Positions 24,450 to 33,404 of a DNA stretch of 47,972 nucleotides are shown here, piece after piece. The translations under genes and the position numbers were made by a program. The notes under the pieces were generated by a model, which made no database searches, had not been told where the DNA came from, and was given only the letters and a program-made list of their open reading frames with translations. The stretch's first letter is position 1, and each line of letters starts with the position of its first letter. Source of the DNA: Roseomonas rosulenta. Lineage in GTDB: Bacteria > Pseudomonadota > Alphaproteobacteria > Acetobacterales > Acetobacteraceae. The stretch lies in assembly GCF_016106005.1 (NCBI RefSeq), contig NZ_JACADR010000006.1:1-47972 (forward strand). Reading direction: 5' to 3'.

Positions 24450-25528
24450 AGGTCACCGCCGTCGAGACGACGCCAGTCGTCCTGCCGCTCGACAAGCCGC
24501 TTGGTAGTGCGCTCGGCGCCATCTCCCGCTTCGGTGTCATCCTGGTGACGGTCCGCACCGATGTGGGCATCACAGGCGAGAACCTGATCTTCACCCTGCA
24601 CGACCGTCGCACCGCGGTGCTGCGGCAGATGGTCGACAGCCTCGCGGACCTGATCGTCGGGCGCGATGCCGGGCACATCGGCGGCTTCTGGGCGCGCGCC
24701 TGGAAGGACATCAACTTCATCGGCCACCAGGGTGTGGCGGTGATGGGCATATCGGCGATCGACGGCGCGCTGTGGGATGCGGCCGGCAAGGCCGCGAACC
24801 TGCCGCTCTACCGGATGCTCGGCGGAGCGAAGGACCGCGTGCCGGCCTACCATTCCGGCGGGCTATGGCTGTCCTACACGGTGGATGAGTTGGTGGCCGA
24901 GGCGCAGGCTTTCGTCGCCCAGGGCTTCGGCGCGGTGAAGATGCGGCTCGGCAAGGCCGATCCCGCCGAGGACGCCGCGCGCGTGCGTGCCGTGCGCGAG
25001 GCGATCGGCCCACGCATCGCGCTCATGGCCGACGCCAACCAGGGGCTGAACGAGGCGCAGGCGATCCGCCTCGGGCGCATGCTGGAACCCTTCAACCTCA
25101 CCTGGTTCGAGGAACCGCTGCCCTGCTGGGACCTCGAAGGTCTCGCGCGCGTCGCGGCCGCGCTCGACACGCCGATCGCCAGCGGGGAGACGGAATACAC
25201 GCGCTACGGCTTCCGACGCATGCTCGACCTGCGCTCGGCCGATATCCTGATGCCGGATCTCCAGCGCGCCGGCGGTGTCAGCGAATTCATGCGTATCGGG
25301 CACATGGCGCAGAGCCACGACATCGCGATCTCGAGCCACCTGTTCCCGGAGACGAGCATCCAGGTGCTCGGCGCTCTCTCGAACGCGATCTATCTCGAGT
25401 ACATGCCGTGGTTCTCTCGGCTCTACAATGAAGCGCTGGAATTCGACGCGGGCGACGCCCTGGTGCCGGAACGCCCGGGCTGGGGCTTCACCCTGAACAG
25501 CGATTACATCCGCCACCTGCAATCATAA
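24446..25528 (+). CDS. Mandelate racemase/muconate lactonizing enzyme family protein (2)
   Basis: 360-aa enolase-superfamily paralogue of the preceding gene, but clearly different in sequence. Catalytic features are a base motif KMR (GAVKMRLGKAD), metal ligands Asp (LMADANQGLN), Glu (TWFEEPLPCWD) and Glu (IASGETEYTRYG), and the distal histidine in AISSHLFPETS. The last is very like the His block of mandelate racemase. Probable role: racemisation or dehydration of a hydroxy-acid; the exact substrate is unknown. It overlaps the upstream gene by 4 bases and is followed 49 bp later by the binding protein of a Liv-type transporter, so the imported solute may be its substrate or a precursor. Confidence 0.88.
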   Translation: MKVTAVETTPVVLPLDKPLGSALGAISRFGVILVTVRTDVGITGENLIFTLHDRRTAVLRQMVDSLADLIVGRDAGHIGGFWARAWKDINFIGHQGVAVMGISAIDGALWDAAGKAANLPLYRMLGGAKDRVPAYHSGGLWLSYTVDELVAEAQAFVAQGFGAVKMRLGKADPAEDAARVRAVREAIGPRIALMADANQGLNEAQAIRLGRMLEPFNLTWFEEPLPCWDLEGLARVAAALDTPIASGETEYTRYGFRRMLDLRSADILMPDLQRAGGVSEFMRIGHMAQSHDIAISSHLFPETSIQVLGALSNAIYLEYMPWFSRLYNEALEFDAGDALVPERPGWGFTLNSDYIRHLQS

Positions 25529-25577
25529 GGACCGGCGCCGCACCGCGACGACCGGCCACAACGGAGGGACCGAAACC

Positions 25578-26762
25578 ATGAAGATCACGCGTCGCGCACT
25601 GGCCCTGGGGGGCACCGGCCTCGTCGCAGGAGCCTCCCTCGCCCGCCCGGCCATCGCGCAGAACGAGCCGATCCGCATCGGCTGGCTCGCCGCGCTGACG
25701 GGGCCGAGCTCCGCCCCCGGTGTCGGCTTCAATCGCGGCGTGCAGTTCGCCGCCGAGGCCATCAACTCCGCCGGCGGCGTCAAGGGCCGCCGCATCGAGA
25801 TCCTGACACGCGACACCCAGGGCGATCCCACCAAGGCGGTGAACGCGACGCAGGAAATGATCAGCCAGCTGCGCGTCCACGCCATCTGGGGTCCGACCAA
25901 CTCTGGCGAATCCCTCGCCGTGACAGCCATCATGGCGCGGGCCAAGATGCCGAACATCCACCCCTGCGTGGTGGACACGCTGATCGACGAGCGCCGCTAC
26001 CCCAACGCCTTCCGCATCACGCCGTCCAACACCCAGTGGGACGATGCAGTGCGCGGCTACTGCCTACGCCGCGTCAACGCGCGGAAGGTCGCGGTGATCG
26101 GCGACACGACGGGCTACGGCGTAAGCGCAGTCAACGCCTCGGTCGCCGGCTTCCAGCGCGACGGGGCGGAGGTTGTCTACAAGGCGAATATCGACGCCAC
26201 CCAGCCGGACATGACGCCGGACATGCTGCGCGCCCGCAATGCCGGCGCGCAGGCCATCGTCATCTGGTCGGTCTCGACGGGCATGATCGCGCGCATGCTG
26301 AACACGCGCGCCACGATGAACTGGGACGTGCCCTTCGTCGGGCATCCCTCGCTCTCCTCGGGTGAGATCGGCAGCCTGATCGAACGGCCCGCCAACTGGG
26401 AGAAGGTCTATGCCATCGGCTACCGTTCCTGCTCCTTCGACGCGGCGGGCAACCTGCCGCCGCGCACGGCGGAGCTGGTGCAGCGCTTGCAGGGCAAGGT
26501 GAACCTGCAGGACACGCTGCTGTGGTGGGTGGCCTCGGCGATTGACGCCATCGACCTCATCGCCAAGGCGGTGGACGCGACCGGTTCGACCACCAACGAC
26601 GCGATCATCGGCCACTGGAACAGCCTGCGGAACTATCCCGGCTACTACGGCACCTACAGCTACTCGCCGACGCAGCATAACGGCTTCCCGGTGGAGGAAG
26701 TGGTGATGTCCGCGGCGAACTCCGCGCGCAACGGCGCCTTCGCCCTGGCCCCGGGCTACTGA
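25578..26762 (+). CDS. Liv-type ABC transporter substrate-binding protein
   Basis: 394-aa periplasmic binding protein of the Peripla_BP_6 (LivK/amide-binding) type. The first 28 residues form a twin-arginine-like signal (MKITRRALALGGTGLVAGAS, ending AIAQ). The mature protein starts with the family pattern IRIGWLAALTGPSSAPG, followed by GVQFAAEAINSAGGVKGRRI and AIWGPTNSGESLAV. GGAGGG lies upstream of the ATG at 25578. It captures a small organic acid, amino acid or amide and delivers it to the permeases encoded just downstream. Position between two enolase-superfamily enzymes and the permease genes suggests the ligand feeds that pathway. Confidence 0.92.
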   Translation: MKITRRALALGGTGLVAGASLARPAIAQNEPIRIGWLAALTGPSSAPGVGFNRGVQFAAEAINSAGGVKGRRIEILTRDTQGDPTKAVNATQEMISQLRVHAIWGPTNSGESLAVTAIMARAKMPNIHPCVVDTLIDERRYPNAFRITPSNTQWDDAVRGYCLRRVNARKVAVIGDTTGYGVSAVNASVAGFQRDGAEVVYKANIDATQPDMTPDMLRARNAGAQAIVIWSVSTGMIARMLNTRATMNWDVPFVGHPSLSSGEIGSLIERPANWEKVYAIGYRSCSFDAAGNLPPRTAELVQRLQGKVNLQDTLLWWVASAIDAIDLIAKAVDATGSTTNDAIIGHWNSLRNYPGYYGTYSYSPTQHNGFPVEEVVMSAANSARNGAFALAPGY

Positions 26763-26786
26763 GCGGGGCGACGCGGGAGGACGCCG

Positions 26787-27644
26787 ATGCTCGCATCCAT
26801 CATCGCCTCGGGGCTCGCGGTCGGCGCCGTCTATGCGCTGATCGGCATCACCTACAACACGATGTTCGCCACCTCCCGCGTGATGAGCTTCACCGCCGGC
26901 CAGCTCGGCATGCTCGGCGGCGTCTTCGGGTCCATGTTCATGCTGCGCCTGGGCGTGCCGATGCTGCCGGCCCTGGCGCTGACCCTCGCCTGCTGCGCCC
27001 TGATCGGCGTGGTGACGGAGATCGTCGCCGTCCGGCCCGTGCTCAAGAGCCTCGAACAGCACCTCTATGTGCTGACCACGCTCGCGGTCGCGCTGCTGAT
27101 CCAGCACACCACGGCGATGGAATGGAGCACCGAGCCACAGCCCTTCCCGCGCCTGTTCAACATCGGCACCGGCGTCTGGGACGAGAAGTACTGGCTGCCG
27201 GTCGCGGCCTGCATCGCGACCATCGTCGGGCTGGAATACCTCTATCGCCGCACGCTGGTGGGGCGCGCCTTCGTCGCCATCGCCGAGGACAATTTCGCAG
27301 CGCGCGCCCTCGGCCTGCCGGAGCGAAACCTGCGCATGGCGAGCTACGCGCTCGCCGGGGCCATCGGCGCGCTGGCGGGCTTCGCAGGCGGGCAACTGCT
27401 GCTCGCCTTCTTCGCCAATGGCCCGCTGCTGAACTTCTATGGCTTCATCCCCGTGGCGTTGGGCGGCCTCGGCAACAACCGCGGCGCGGTGATCGGCGGC
27501 TTCGTCCTCGGTCTCTTCCAGCAGGCGGCGAACTTCATGGTCGGCGGCATCTTCTCCTCGGTCGCCGTGTTCACGCTGTTCATCATCGTCCTCCTCGCCG
27601 CGCCGCAGGGCATGTTCGGCGCGCAGGCGGCGCGGAGGGTCTGA
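26787..27644 (+). CDS. livH: Liv-type ABC transporter permease (LivH-like)
   Basis: 285-aa inner-membrane permease of the branched-chain amino acid (BPD_transp_2) family with about eight hydrophobic segments: IIASGLAVGAVYALIGITYN, VLTTLAVALLIQHTTAMEW, YALAGAIGALAGFAGGQLLL, VFTLFIIVLLAAPQG. The EAA-like cytoplasmic loop is visible around VGRAFVAIAEDNFAARALGL. GGAGG precedes the ATG at 26787. The stop overlaps the next start (TGATG at 27642-27646). It pairs with the permease half of the next protein to form the channel. Confidence 0.92.
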   Translation: MLASIIASGLAVGAVYALIGITYNTMFATSRVMSFTAGQLGMLGGVFGSMFMLRLGVPMLPALALTLACCALIGVVTEIVAVRPVLKSLEQHLYVLTTLAVALLIQHTTAMEWSTEPQPFPRLFNIGTGVWDEKYWLPVAACIATIVGLEYLYRRTLVGRAFVAIAEDNFAARALGLPERNLRMASYALAGAIGALAGFAGGQLLLAFFANGPLLNFYGFIPVALGGLGNNRGAVIGGFVLGLFQQAANFMVGGIFSSVAVFTLFIIVLLAAPQGMFGAQAARRV

Positions 27645-29449
27645 TGGACGCGATGACCGGAACCGCGCCCGCCCGGACTGGCAGCGCGCCGAAGGTGGCG
27701 GGGCCGCTCTCGCCGCTCTGGCCCTTCCTGCTGCTGCTCGCCATCGGGCTCGCCATGCCGCTGACGGGCAACGCCTATTGGGGGCTGATCGCCACCCGCA
27801 TGGCGATCTACTGGGTGCTGGTGGCGGGGTTGAACCTCATCGTCGGCTATGCCGGCCAGCTCGCCATCGGCTACGTCGCGCTGCTCACGATCGGTGCCTA
27901 CACCACCAGCGTGCTCGCCGCCGGCAATGTCTTCACGCCGCTGCCGGCCTTCGCCGCGCTGAGCGTCGCGGGCCTTGCCGGTGCGGTGGCTGGCGTGGTG
28001 GTCGGCCTGCCGGCGCTGCGCCTGCGCACCTTCTACTTCGCCATGACGACGCTGGGCTTCGCGACCATCGTCACGCAGATAACGCTCGCCTGGCAGGACG
28101 TGACGGGGGGCGGCATCGGCATCACCGGGCCCGAAATGCCCGCGCCCTTCGATACCACCTGGGGCCTCCTCTATTTCTGCCTCGGCTTCGCGGCGGTGTG
28201 CACTTGGCTGACGGCCAACATCGCGCGCAGCCGTTACGGTCGTGCCCTGGTCGCGGTGCGCGACGCGGAAGTGGCGGCCGAGGCCTCGGGCATCCGCAAG
28301 CCGCGGCTCCTAGTGCTGGTCTTCATCCTCGCTGGCGCGCTGGCGGCGATGGCGGGCGGCCTGTTCGCCACCCTGCAGACCTACATCACGCCGGATGCCT
28401 TCACCTTCGACCTGTCGCTGCTATTCTTCATCGCCATCCTGATTGGTGGCCGCGGCTCGATACTCGGTCCGCTGCTCGGCACGGTGATCCTGACCCTGCT
28501 GCCCGAGATCGCCGCCCCGCTCGCCGCCTGGTCCACCTTCCTCTATGCAGTGCTGCTGCTGGTCATCGTGCTCGCCATGCCGGGCGGCATCGCGGCGCTG
28601 ATCGACCCGCGCAGCCGGCGCAAGCTGCCGGAGAACCGGGTGATCGCCCCGCGGACTGAAGCGCTCGATGCGCTGCTCGGCCATCGGAAGGTGCCCGAAC
28701 CGATGCGCCTGCGCGGCATCGTGCTTGCCTTCGGCGGGGTGCGTGCGATCGACGGCGTGGACCTCGACGTGCAGCCGGGCCAGGTGCATGGGCTGATCGG
28801 CCCGAACGGGAGCGGCAAGACCACCACCCTGAACGTCATCTCCGGCTACTACCGGCCCGAGGCCGGCACGATGGCGATCGGCGCGCAGCCGCTGCCCGCC
28901 GGCGATCCGGAGGGCCGGGCGGGGCTGCGCATCGCCCGCACCTTCCAGACGCCCAGGCTGATCGGCGAGGCCTCGGTGCTCGAGAACGTCATGATCGGCG
29001 GCACCATCGACGGCAGCGCGAGCTTCGGCGAGGCACTGCTCGCCCTGCCGCGCCAGCGGCGCGACGAGCGCGACCTCGAATCCCGCGCCCGCCTCGCGCT
29101 GGAGGCGGTGGGTCTTGCCGACCTCGCCGCCGCGCGCGCCGACCGGCTGCAGCACAGCGAGCTGCGCTTCATGGAAATCGCCCGCGCGCTAATGCTCCGT
29201 CCGTCCTTCCTGATGCTGGACGAGCCCGCGGCGGGCCTCTCGACCGAGGAAATCCGCCGCCTCGGCGCGCTGATCCGCGGCATCAGCCGGCATGGGACGG
29301 GGGTGCTGCTCGTCGAGCACCACGCCGACCTGATCTTCGACATCTGCGACCAGGTGACCGTGCTGAACCTCGGCAAGGTCCTCGCAGCGGGAACGCCGGC
29401 CGAGATCCGCGTGCACAAGGAGGTCGTCAGTGCCTATCTCGGCGCCTGA
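27644..29449 (+). CDS. Fused Liv-type permease and ATPase (LivM-LivG)
   Basis: 601-aa fusion. Residues about 20-325 are a LivM permease (MAIYWVLVAGLNLIVGYAGQ, IGYVALLTIGAYTTSVLAAG, FFIAILIGGRGSILGPLLG). Residues about 350-601 are a LivG ATPase with Walker A GPNGSGKTT, Walker B FLMLDEPAAGL and switch His in LLVEHHADLIF. The ABC signature reads LQHSELR where LivG proteins usually have an LSYGQ-like motif, so the Ser/Gly pair is altered; the partner LivF has a normal signature. Fusions of this kind are known in the family and should still assemble with LivH and LivF. The ATG overlaps the livH stop. The last 20 bases overlap the livF start region. Confidence 0.9.
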   Translation: MDAMTGTAPARTGSAPKVAGPLSPLWPFLLLLAIGLAMPLTGNAYWGLIATRMAIYWVLVAGLNLIVGYAGQLAIGYVALLTIGAYTTSVLAAGNVFTPLPAFAALSVAGLAGAVAGVVVGLPALRLRTFYFAMTTLGFATIVTQITLAWQDVTGGGIGITGPEMPAPFDTTWGLLYFCLGFAAVCTWLTANIARSRYGRALVAVRDAEVAAEASGIRKPRLLVLVFILAGALAAMAGGLFATLQTYITPDAFTFDLSLLFFIAILIGGRGSILGPLLGTVILTLLPEIAAPLAAWSTFLYAVLLLVIVLAMPGGIAALIDPRSRRKLPENRVIAPRTEALDALLGHRKVPEPMRLRGIVLAFGGVRAIDGVDLDVQPGQVHGLIGPNGSGKTTTLNVISGYYRPEAGTMAIGAQPLPAGDPEGRAGLRIARTFQTPRLIGEASVLENVMIGGTIDGSASFGEALLALPRQRRDERDLESRARLALEAVGLADLAAARADRLQHSELRFMEIARALMLRPSFLMLDEPAAGLSTEEIRRLGALIRGISRHGTGVLLVEHHADLIFDICDQVTVLNLGKVLAAGTPAEIRVHKEVVSAYLGA

Positions 29450-30182
29450 GCGGAGCCTTCTCGAGGTCGGGGGCCTCGAGGCCGGCTACGGCAAGATCGC
29501 CGTACTGCACGGCGTGGACCTGCGCATCGGCGCGGGCGAGGTGGTCGCGCTGCTCGGCCCCAACGGCGCCGGCAAGACGACCCTGCTGCGCGCCATCTCG
29601 GGGCTGCTGCCGGTCACCGCCGGCAGCGTCTCCTTCGACGGGCAGGACCTGTCGCGCGCAAGCCCGCGGGAGGCCGCGCGCGCCGGGCTGGTGCACGTCA
29701 TCGAGGGGCATCGCGTCTTCACGCAGATCTCGGTCGCGGACAACCTGCTGCTCGCCGGCTACGACCTGCCACGCGGGGAGCGCGCCGCGCGCATCGAGGA
29801 AGCGTTGTCCTTCTTCCCCGAGATCGCGGCCAAGCGCCACGACCGTGGCGGTGCACTGAGCGGCGGGCAGCAGCAGATGCTCGCAGTGGCGCAGGGCCTG
29901 GTCCGCCGTCCCCGGCTGCTGATGCTGGACGAACCTTCCGCCGGCCTTTCGCCGGTGCTGGTGGACCGCGTGCTCGGCGTCGTCAGCGAATTGCGCGCGA
30001 AGGGCACCTCGGTTCTGCTGGTGGAGCAACTCATCGAGAAAACCCTGGCCGTCTCCGACCGCGTCTATGCCCTGGCGCAAGGTCGCATCGTGCTCGAGGC
30101 CGGCGCCAGGGAGGACGACCTGCCGCACCGGCTCGAACGCGCCTATTTCGGCGAGGACGTGCCGACGGCGTTGCATGCCTGA
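29430..30182 (+). CDS. livF: Liv-type ABC transporter ATP-binding protein (LivF-like)
   Basis: 250-aa ATPase with all motifs intact: Walker A LLGPNGAGKTTLLR, signature LSGGQQQMLAVAQGL, Walker B LMLDEPSAGLS, switch His/Glu region LLVEQLIEKTL, and the LivF-type VIEGHRVF block. The start is GTG at 29430, preceded by AAGGAGG at 6 bases. It overlaps the end of the LivM-LivG gene by 20 bases, indicating coupled translation. It forms the second ATPase of the transporter and probably supplies the intact composite ATP site opposite the degenerate LivG half. 184 bp separate it from the next gene. Confidence 0.92.
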   Translation: MPISAPERSLLEVGGLEAGYGKIAVLHGVDLRIGAGEVVALLGPNGAGKTTLLRAISGLLPVTAGSVSFDGQDLSRASPREAARAGLVHVIEGHRVFTQISVADNLLLAGYDLPRGERAARIEEALSFFPEIAAKRHDRGGALSGGQQQMLAVAQGLVRRPRLLMLDEPSAGLSPVLVDRVLGVVSELRAKGTSVLLVEQLIEKTLAVSDRVYALAQGRIVLEAGAREDDLPHRLERAYFGEDVPTALHA

Positions 30183-30366
30183 ACGTCAGCCGATCGGAGA
30201 TATGCCCTGATGCCGTCGTTCAGCCGGCGCTCTACCATGCCCGCGGAGCCATGCCTGGCGTGGCTCCTGCAAGACATCGTCCGCATCGGACCGCAACCAG
30301 GGTCCGACCTGATACGGCGACCCCACGCTTTCCGTGATGCAACCCTGGATCACCGAGGACAGCAGC

Positions 30367-31944
30367 ATGCTCAAGCGACGTGAACTCCTTCCTCTTTCCG
30401 CGGCGCTGCTCGCCGCGCCGCGCCTCGCGGCCGCACAGGGCCAGCGTTCGCTGCGCTTCGTGCCACAGGCGGACCTCGCCATCCTTGACCCCATCGCGAC
30501 GCCGGCCTTCGTCACGCGCGCCCATGCCCTGATGGTGTTCGACACGCTCTATGGCTGGGATGCCGATTTCGTCTCCCGCCCGCAGATGGCGGAAGGCCAT
30601 GTCGTCGAGAATGACGGCAAGCTGTGGCGCATCACGCTGCGCGAAGGGCTGCGCTTCCACGACGGCGAGCCGGTGCGCGCACGCGACGTGGTCGCGAGCC
30701 TCAACCGCTGGGGCAAGCGCGACACCTACGCCTACGACCTGATGGACGTGCTCGAGGACATGCGCGCGGAGTCCGACCGCGTGGTGACGCTGCGCCTGCG
30801 CAGGCCGTTCCCCACGCTGCCGGACCTGCTTGGCAAGCCGGGCACCAACATCCCGTGCATCATGCCCGAGCGGCTCGCCAGCACCGACCCGATGCGCCCG
30901 CTGACCGAGATGGTCGGAAGCGGCCCCTTTCGCTTCGTCGCGAATGAGCGGGTGCCCGGCGCGCGCAATGTCTACACGCGCTTCGAGGGCTATGTGCCGC
31001 GGCCGAGCGGTACGCCGAGCTTCCTTGCGGGCCCGAAGGTGGCGCATCTCGACCGCGTCGAATGGCGCACCATGCCGGACGCCGCCACCGCCGCCGCGGC
31101 ACTGCAGTCGGGTGAGGTGGACTGGTGGGAACAGCCCCTGCCCGATCTGCTGCCGGTGCTGCGCCGGCACCGCGACGTGCGCGTGTCGATCCAGGACGAG
31201 TCCGGCTTCATCGCCTTCCTGCGCCTCAACCACGTGCAACCGCCCTTCAACAACCCGGCGATCCGCCGCGCGATCTTCGCGGCTCTCGACCAAGCGGAGG
31301 TGATGCGCGCGGTTGCCGGCGAAGACCGCGCCATGTGGCGCGACAATATCGGCTTCATCACGCCGGGGCCGATGGCGAGCGATGCCGGCATGCAGGCGCT
31401 GACGAGCCCGCGCAGCCTCGACGAGGCGAAGCGGCAGCTCCAGGCCGCGGGTTATCGCGGGGAACGGGTCGTCTTCATGGCGCCGACCGATTTCGCCGCC
31501 ATCAACGCCATGAGCCTCGTGACCGGCGACCTGCTGCGCCGCATCGGCTTCAACGTCGACTACCAGGCCCTCGACTGGGGCACGCTGGCGCAGCGCTGGA
31601 ACAGCCGCCAGCCTGTCGAGCAGGGCGGCTGGAGCGCCTTCTGCACCTTCACTACCGCCGCCGCCACCACGACGCCCGCGGACAACAAGTTCATCCGCGG
31701 CATCGGCGAGCGCGGCCTGATGGGTTGGCCGGACAGCACCGAGATCGAGCGCCATCGCACCGCCTTCCTCGACGCCACGGATCTCGCGGCGCAGCGCGCC
31801 GCCTGCGCGGCGCTCCAGGAAGCCGCCTTCCGCGAAGTGCCCTATGTGCCGCTTGGCATCTTCCTGCAGCCGACGGCCTACCGGCGGGACGTGCTCGACA
31901 TCCCGAAGGGCTTCCCGCTGTTCTTCAACGTCCGGAGAGGGTGA
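30367..31944 (+). CDS. SBP_bac_5 family substrate-binding protein
   Basis: 525-aa periplasmic binding protein of the peptide/nickel/opine class (DppA/OppA-like). The signal sequence is residues 1-24 (MLKRRELLPLSAALLAA, ending AAAQ). Family blocks include LYGWDADFVSRPQMAEGHVV, ITLREGLRFHDGEPVRARDV, and FIAFLRLNHVQPPFNNPAIR near the domain hinge. The ATG at 30367 has GAGGA 7 bases upstream; an ATG 33 bases earlier is less likely because it would place residues before the signal. No Dpp/Opp permease or ATPase gene lies nearby, so it is an orphan binder that probably works with transporters elsewhere. Its stop overlaps the amidase start (TGATG). Confidence 0.9.
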   Translation: MLKRRELLPLSAALLAAPRLAAAQGQRSLRFVPQADLAILDPIATPAFVTRAHALMVFDTLYGWDADFVSRPQMAEGHVVENDGKLWRITLREGLRFHDGEPVRARDVVASLNRWGKRDTYAYDLMDVLEDMRAESDRVVTLRLRRPFPTLPDLLGKPGTNIPCIMPERLASTDPMRPLTEMVGSGPFRFVANERVPGARNVYTRFEGYVPRPSGTPSFLAGPKVAHLDRVEWRTMPDAATAAAALQSGEVDWWEQPLPDLLPVLRRHRDVRVSIQDESGFIAFLRLNHVQPPFNNPAIRRAIFAALDQAEVMRAVAGEDRAMWRDNIGFITPGPMASDAGMQALTSPRSLDEAKRQLQAAGYRGERVVFMAPTDFAAINAMSLVTGDLLRRIGFNVDYQALDWGTLAQRWNSRQPVEQGGWSAFCTFTTAAATTTPADNKFIRGIGERGLMGWPDSTEIERHRTAFLDATDLAAQRAACAALQEAAFREVPYVPLGIFLQPTAYRRDVLDIPKGFPLFFNVRRG

Positions 31945-33404
31945 TGGCGGCGGGGGACCTCGCCTTCCTCTCCGCCACCGAGATGGCTGCCGCGCTGCGG
32001 GCGCGGCAGGTCTCGGCCGTCGAGTTGCTTGATCTGCACCTCGCGCGCATCGACCGCTTCAACCCCTCGGTCAATGCGATCGTGGTCGAGGACCGGGAGG
32101 GCGCGCGGCGCCGCGCCGCGGCGGCCGATGCGGCACTGGCGTGCGGCGAGGCGCTGGGTCCGCTGCACGGCGTGCCGATCACGGTGAAGGAGGCCTTCGA
32201 CGTCGAGGGCCTTCCCACCACTTGGGGCGACCCGGCGCTGCGCGGCAACATCGCCGCGCGCACGGCACCATCGGTCCAGTCGCTGCTCGATGCCGGGGCG
32301 GTGCTGATCGGCAAGAGTAACGTGCCCTACCTGCTGTCCGACTGGCAGACCTTCAACGCCATCCACGGCACCACACGGAATCCGTGGGACCCTGGCGCGA
32401 CACCGGGTGGATCCTCGGGCGGGGCGGCGGCGGCGCTGGCGGTCGGGATGTCGGCGCTGGAACTCGGCAGCGACATCGGGGCGTCCATCCGCAACCCGGC
32501 GCATTACTGCGGGGTGTTCGGCCACAAGCCCAGCTTCGGCGTGGTGCCGCAGGCGGGGCACGGCATTCCCATCGCGCGCACGCCGCTCGACGTTCTGGTG
32601 TGCGGCCCGCTGGCGCGCAGCGCGGAGGATCTCGTGCTCGCCATGGACCTCCTCGCTGCGCCGGAGCCGCAGGATGCACCCGGATGGCAGGCCCGCCTGC
32701 CGCGACCGGCGCAGACACGCCTGAGCGATTTCCGCGTGGGCGTGTTGCTCGGTTCGCCGGTCTGCGCGGTGGACGACACGGTCGTCGCCTGCCTGGAGAA
32801 CGCGATCGCCGCCATCGCGACCGCAGGAGCGCGGGTGGATCGCTCGGCACGGCTGGAATGGGACCTGGCTGCCTTCCACGACACCTATCTGCGCGTCCTG
32901 CGCGGGGCGACGGGTGCCCTTCTGCCGGAGGCGGACCATGCGGCGCTCGAGCAGGATGTCATTGCCCTCGGCCCGCAGGATGGCAGCTACCGCGCGCGCG
33001 TGGCGCGCGCGGCGACGCAGTCCCATCGCGCTTGGTTCCAGGCCAGCGAGGAACGCCAACGCGTCCGCGACGCCTTCGCGCGGCTGTTCGAGACCGTCGA
33101 TGTCCTGCTGTGCCCGGTGGCAGCCTCGGCTGCCTTTCCGCATGACCAGGACAGGCCGCGCTGGGCGAGGACCATCACCGTCAATGGACGGCAGGAGGAT
33201 TACAACGACCAGCTCTTCTGGGCTGGCATCGCCAGCCTGCCGAACCTGCCGGCGACGGTGGTGCCTGCCGGGCGCACGCCGGCCGGCCTCCCGGTGGGGC
33301 TGCAGATCGTCGGGCCCTATCTGCAGGACCATCGCACCATCGCGTTCGGCAGGCTCGTCAGCGAGGTGATCGGCGGCTTCGTGCCGCCGCCGGGCTACGC
33401 ATGA
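31944..33404 (+). CDS. Amidase-signature family hydrolase
   Basis: 486-aa amidase. The Ser-cisSer-Lys catalytic triad is visible with canonical spacing: Lys82 in GVPITVKEAFD, Ser157 in TPGGSSGGAAAA and the nucleophile Ser181 in GSDIGASIRNPAHYCG. The enzyme hydrolyses a carboxamide (or ester) to acid plus ammonia or amine; the specific substrate is not readable. The C-terminal half is typical (FWAGIASLPNLPATVVPAG, GLPVGLQIVGPYLQD). The ATG overlaps the upstream SBP stop, and its stop overlaps the start of the alpha/beta hydrolase by 4 bases, so the three genes form a tight unit probably degrading an imported amide. Confidence 0.92.
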   Translation: MAAGDLAFLSATEMAAALRARQVSAVELLDLHLARIDRFNPSVNAIVVEDREGARRRAAAADAALACGEALGPLHGVPITVKEAFDVEGLPTTWGDPALRGNIAARTAPSVQSLLDAGAVLIGKSNVPYLLSDWQTFNAIHGTTRNPWDPGATPGGSSGGAAAALAVGMSALELGSDIGASIRNPAHYCGVFGHKPSFGVVPQAGHGIPIARTPLDVLVCGPLARSAEDLVLAMDLLAAPEPQDAPGWQARLPRPAQTRLSDFRVGVLLGSPVCAVDDTVVACLENAIAAIATAGARVDRSARLEWDLAAFHDTYLRVLRGATGALLPEADHAALEQDVIALGPQDGSYRARVARAATQSHRAWFQASEERQRVRDAFARLFETVDVLLCPVAASAAFPHDQDRPRWARTITVNGRQEDYNDQLFWAGIASLPNLPATVVPAGRTPAGLPVGLQIVGPYLQDHRTIAFGRLVSEVIGGFVPPPGYA

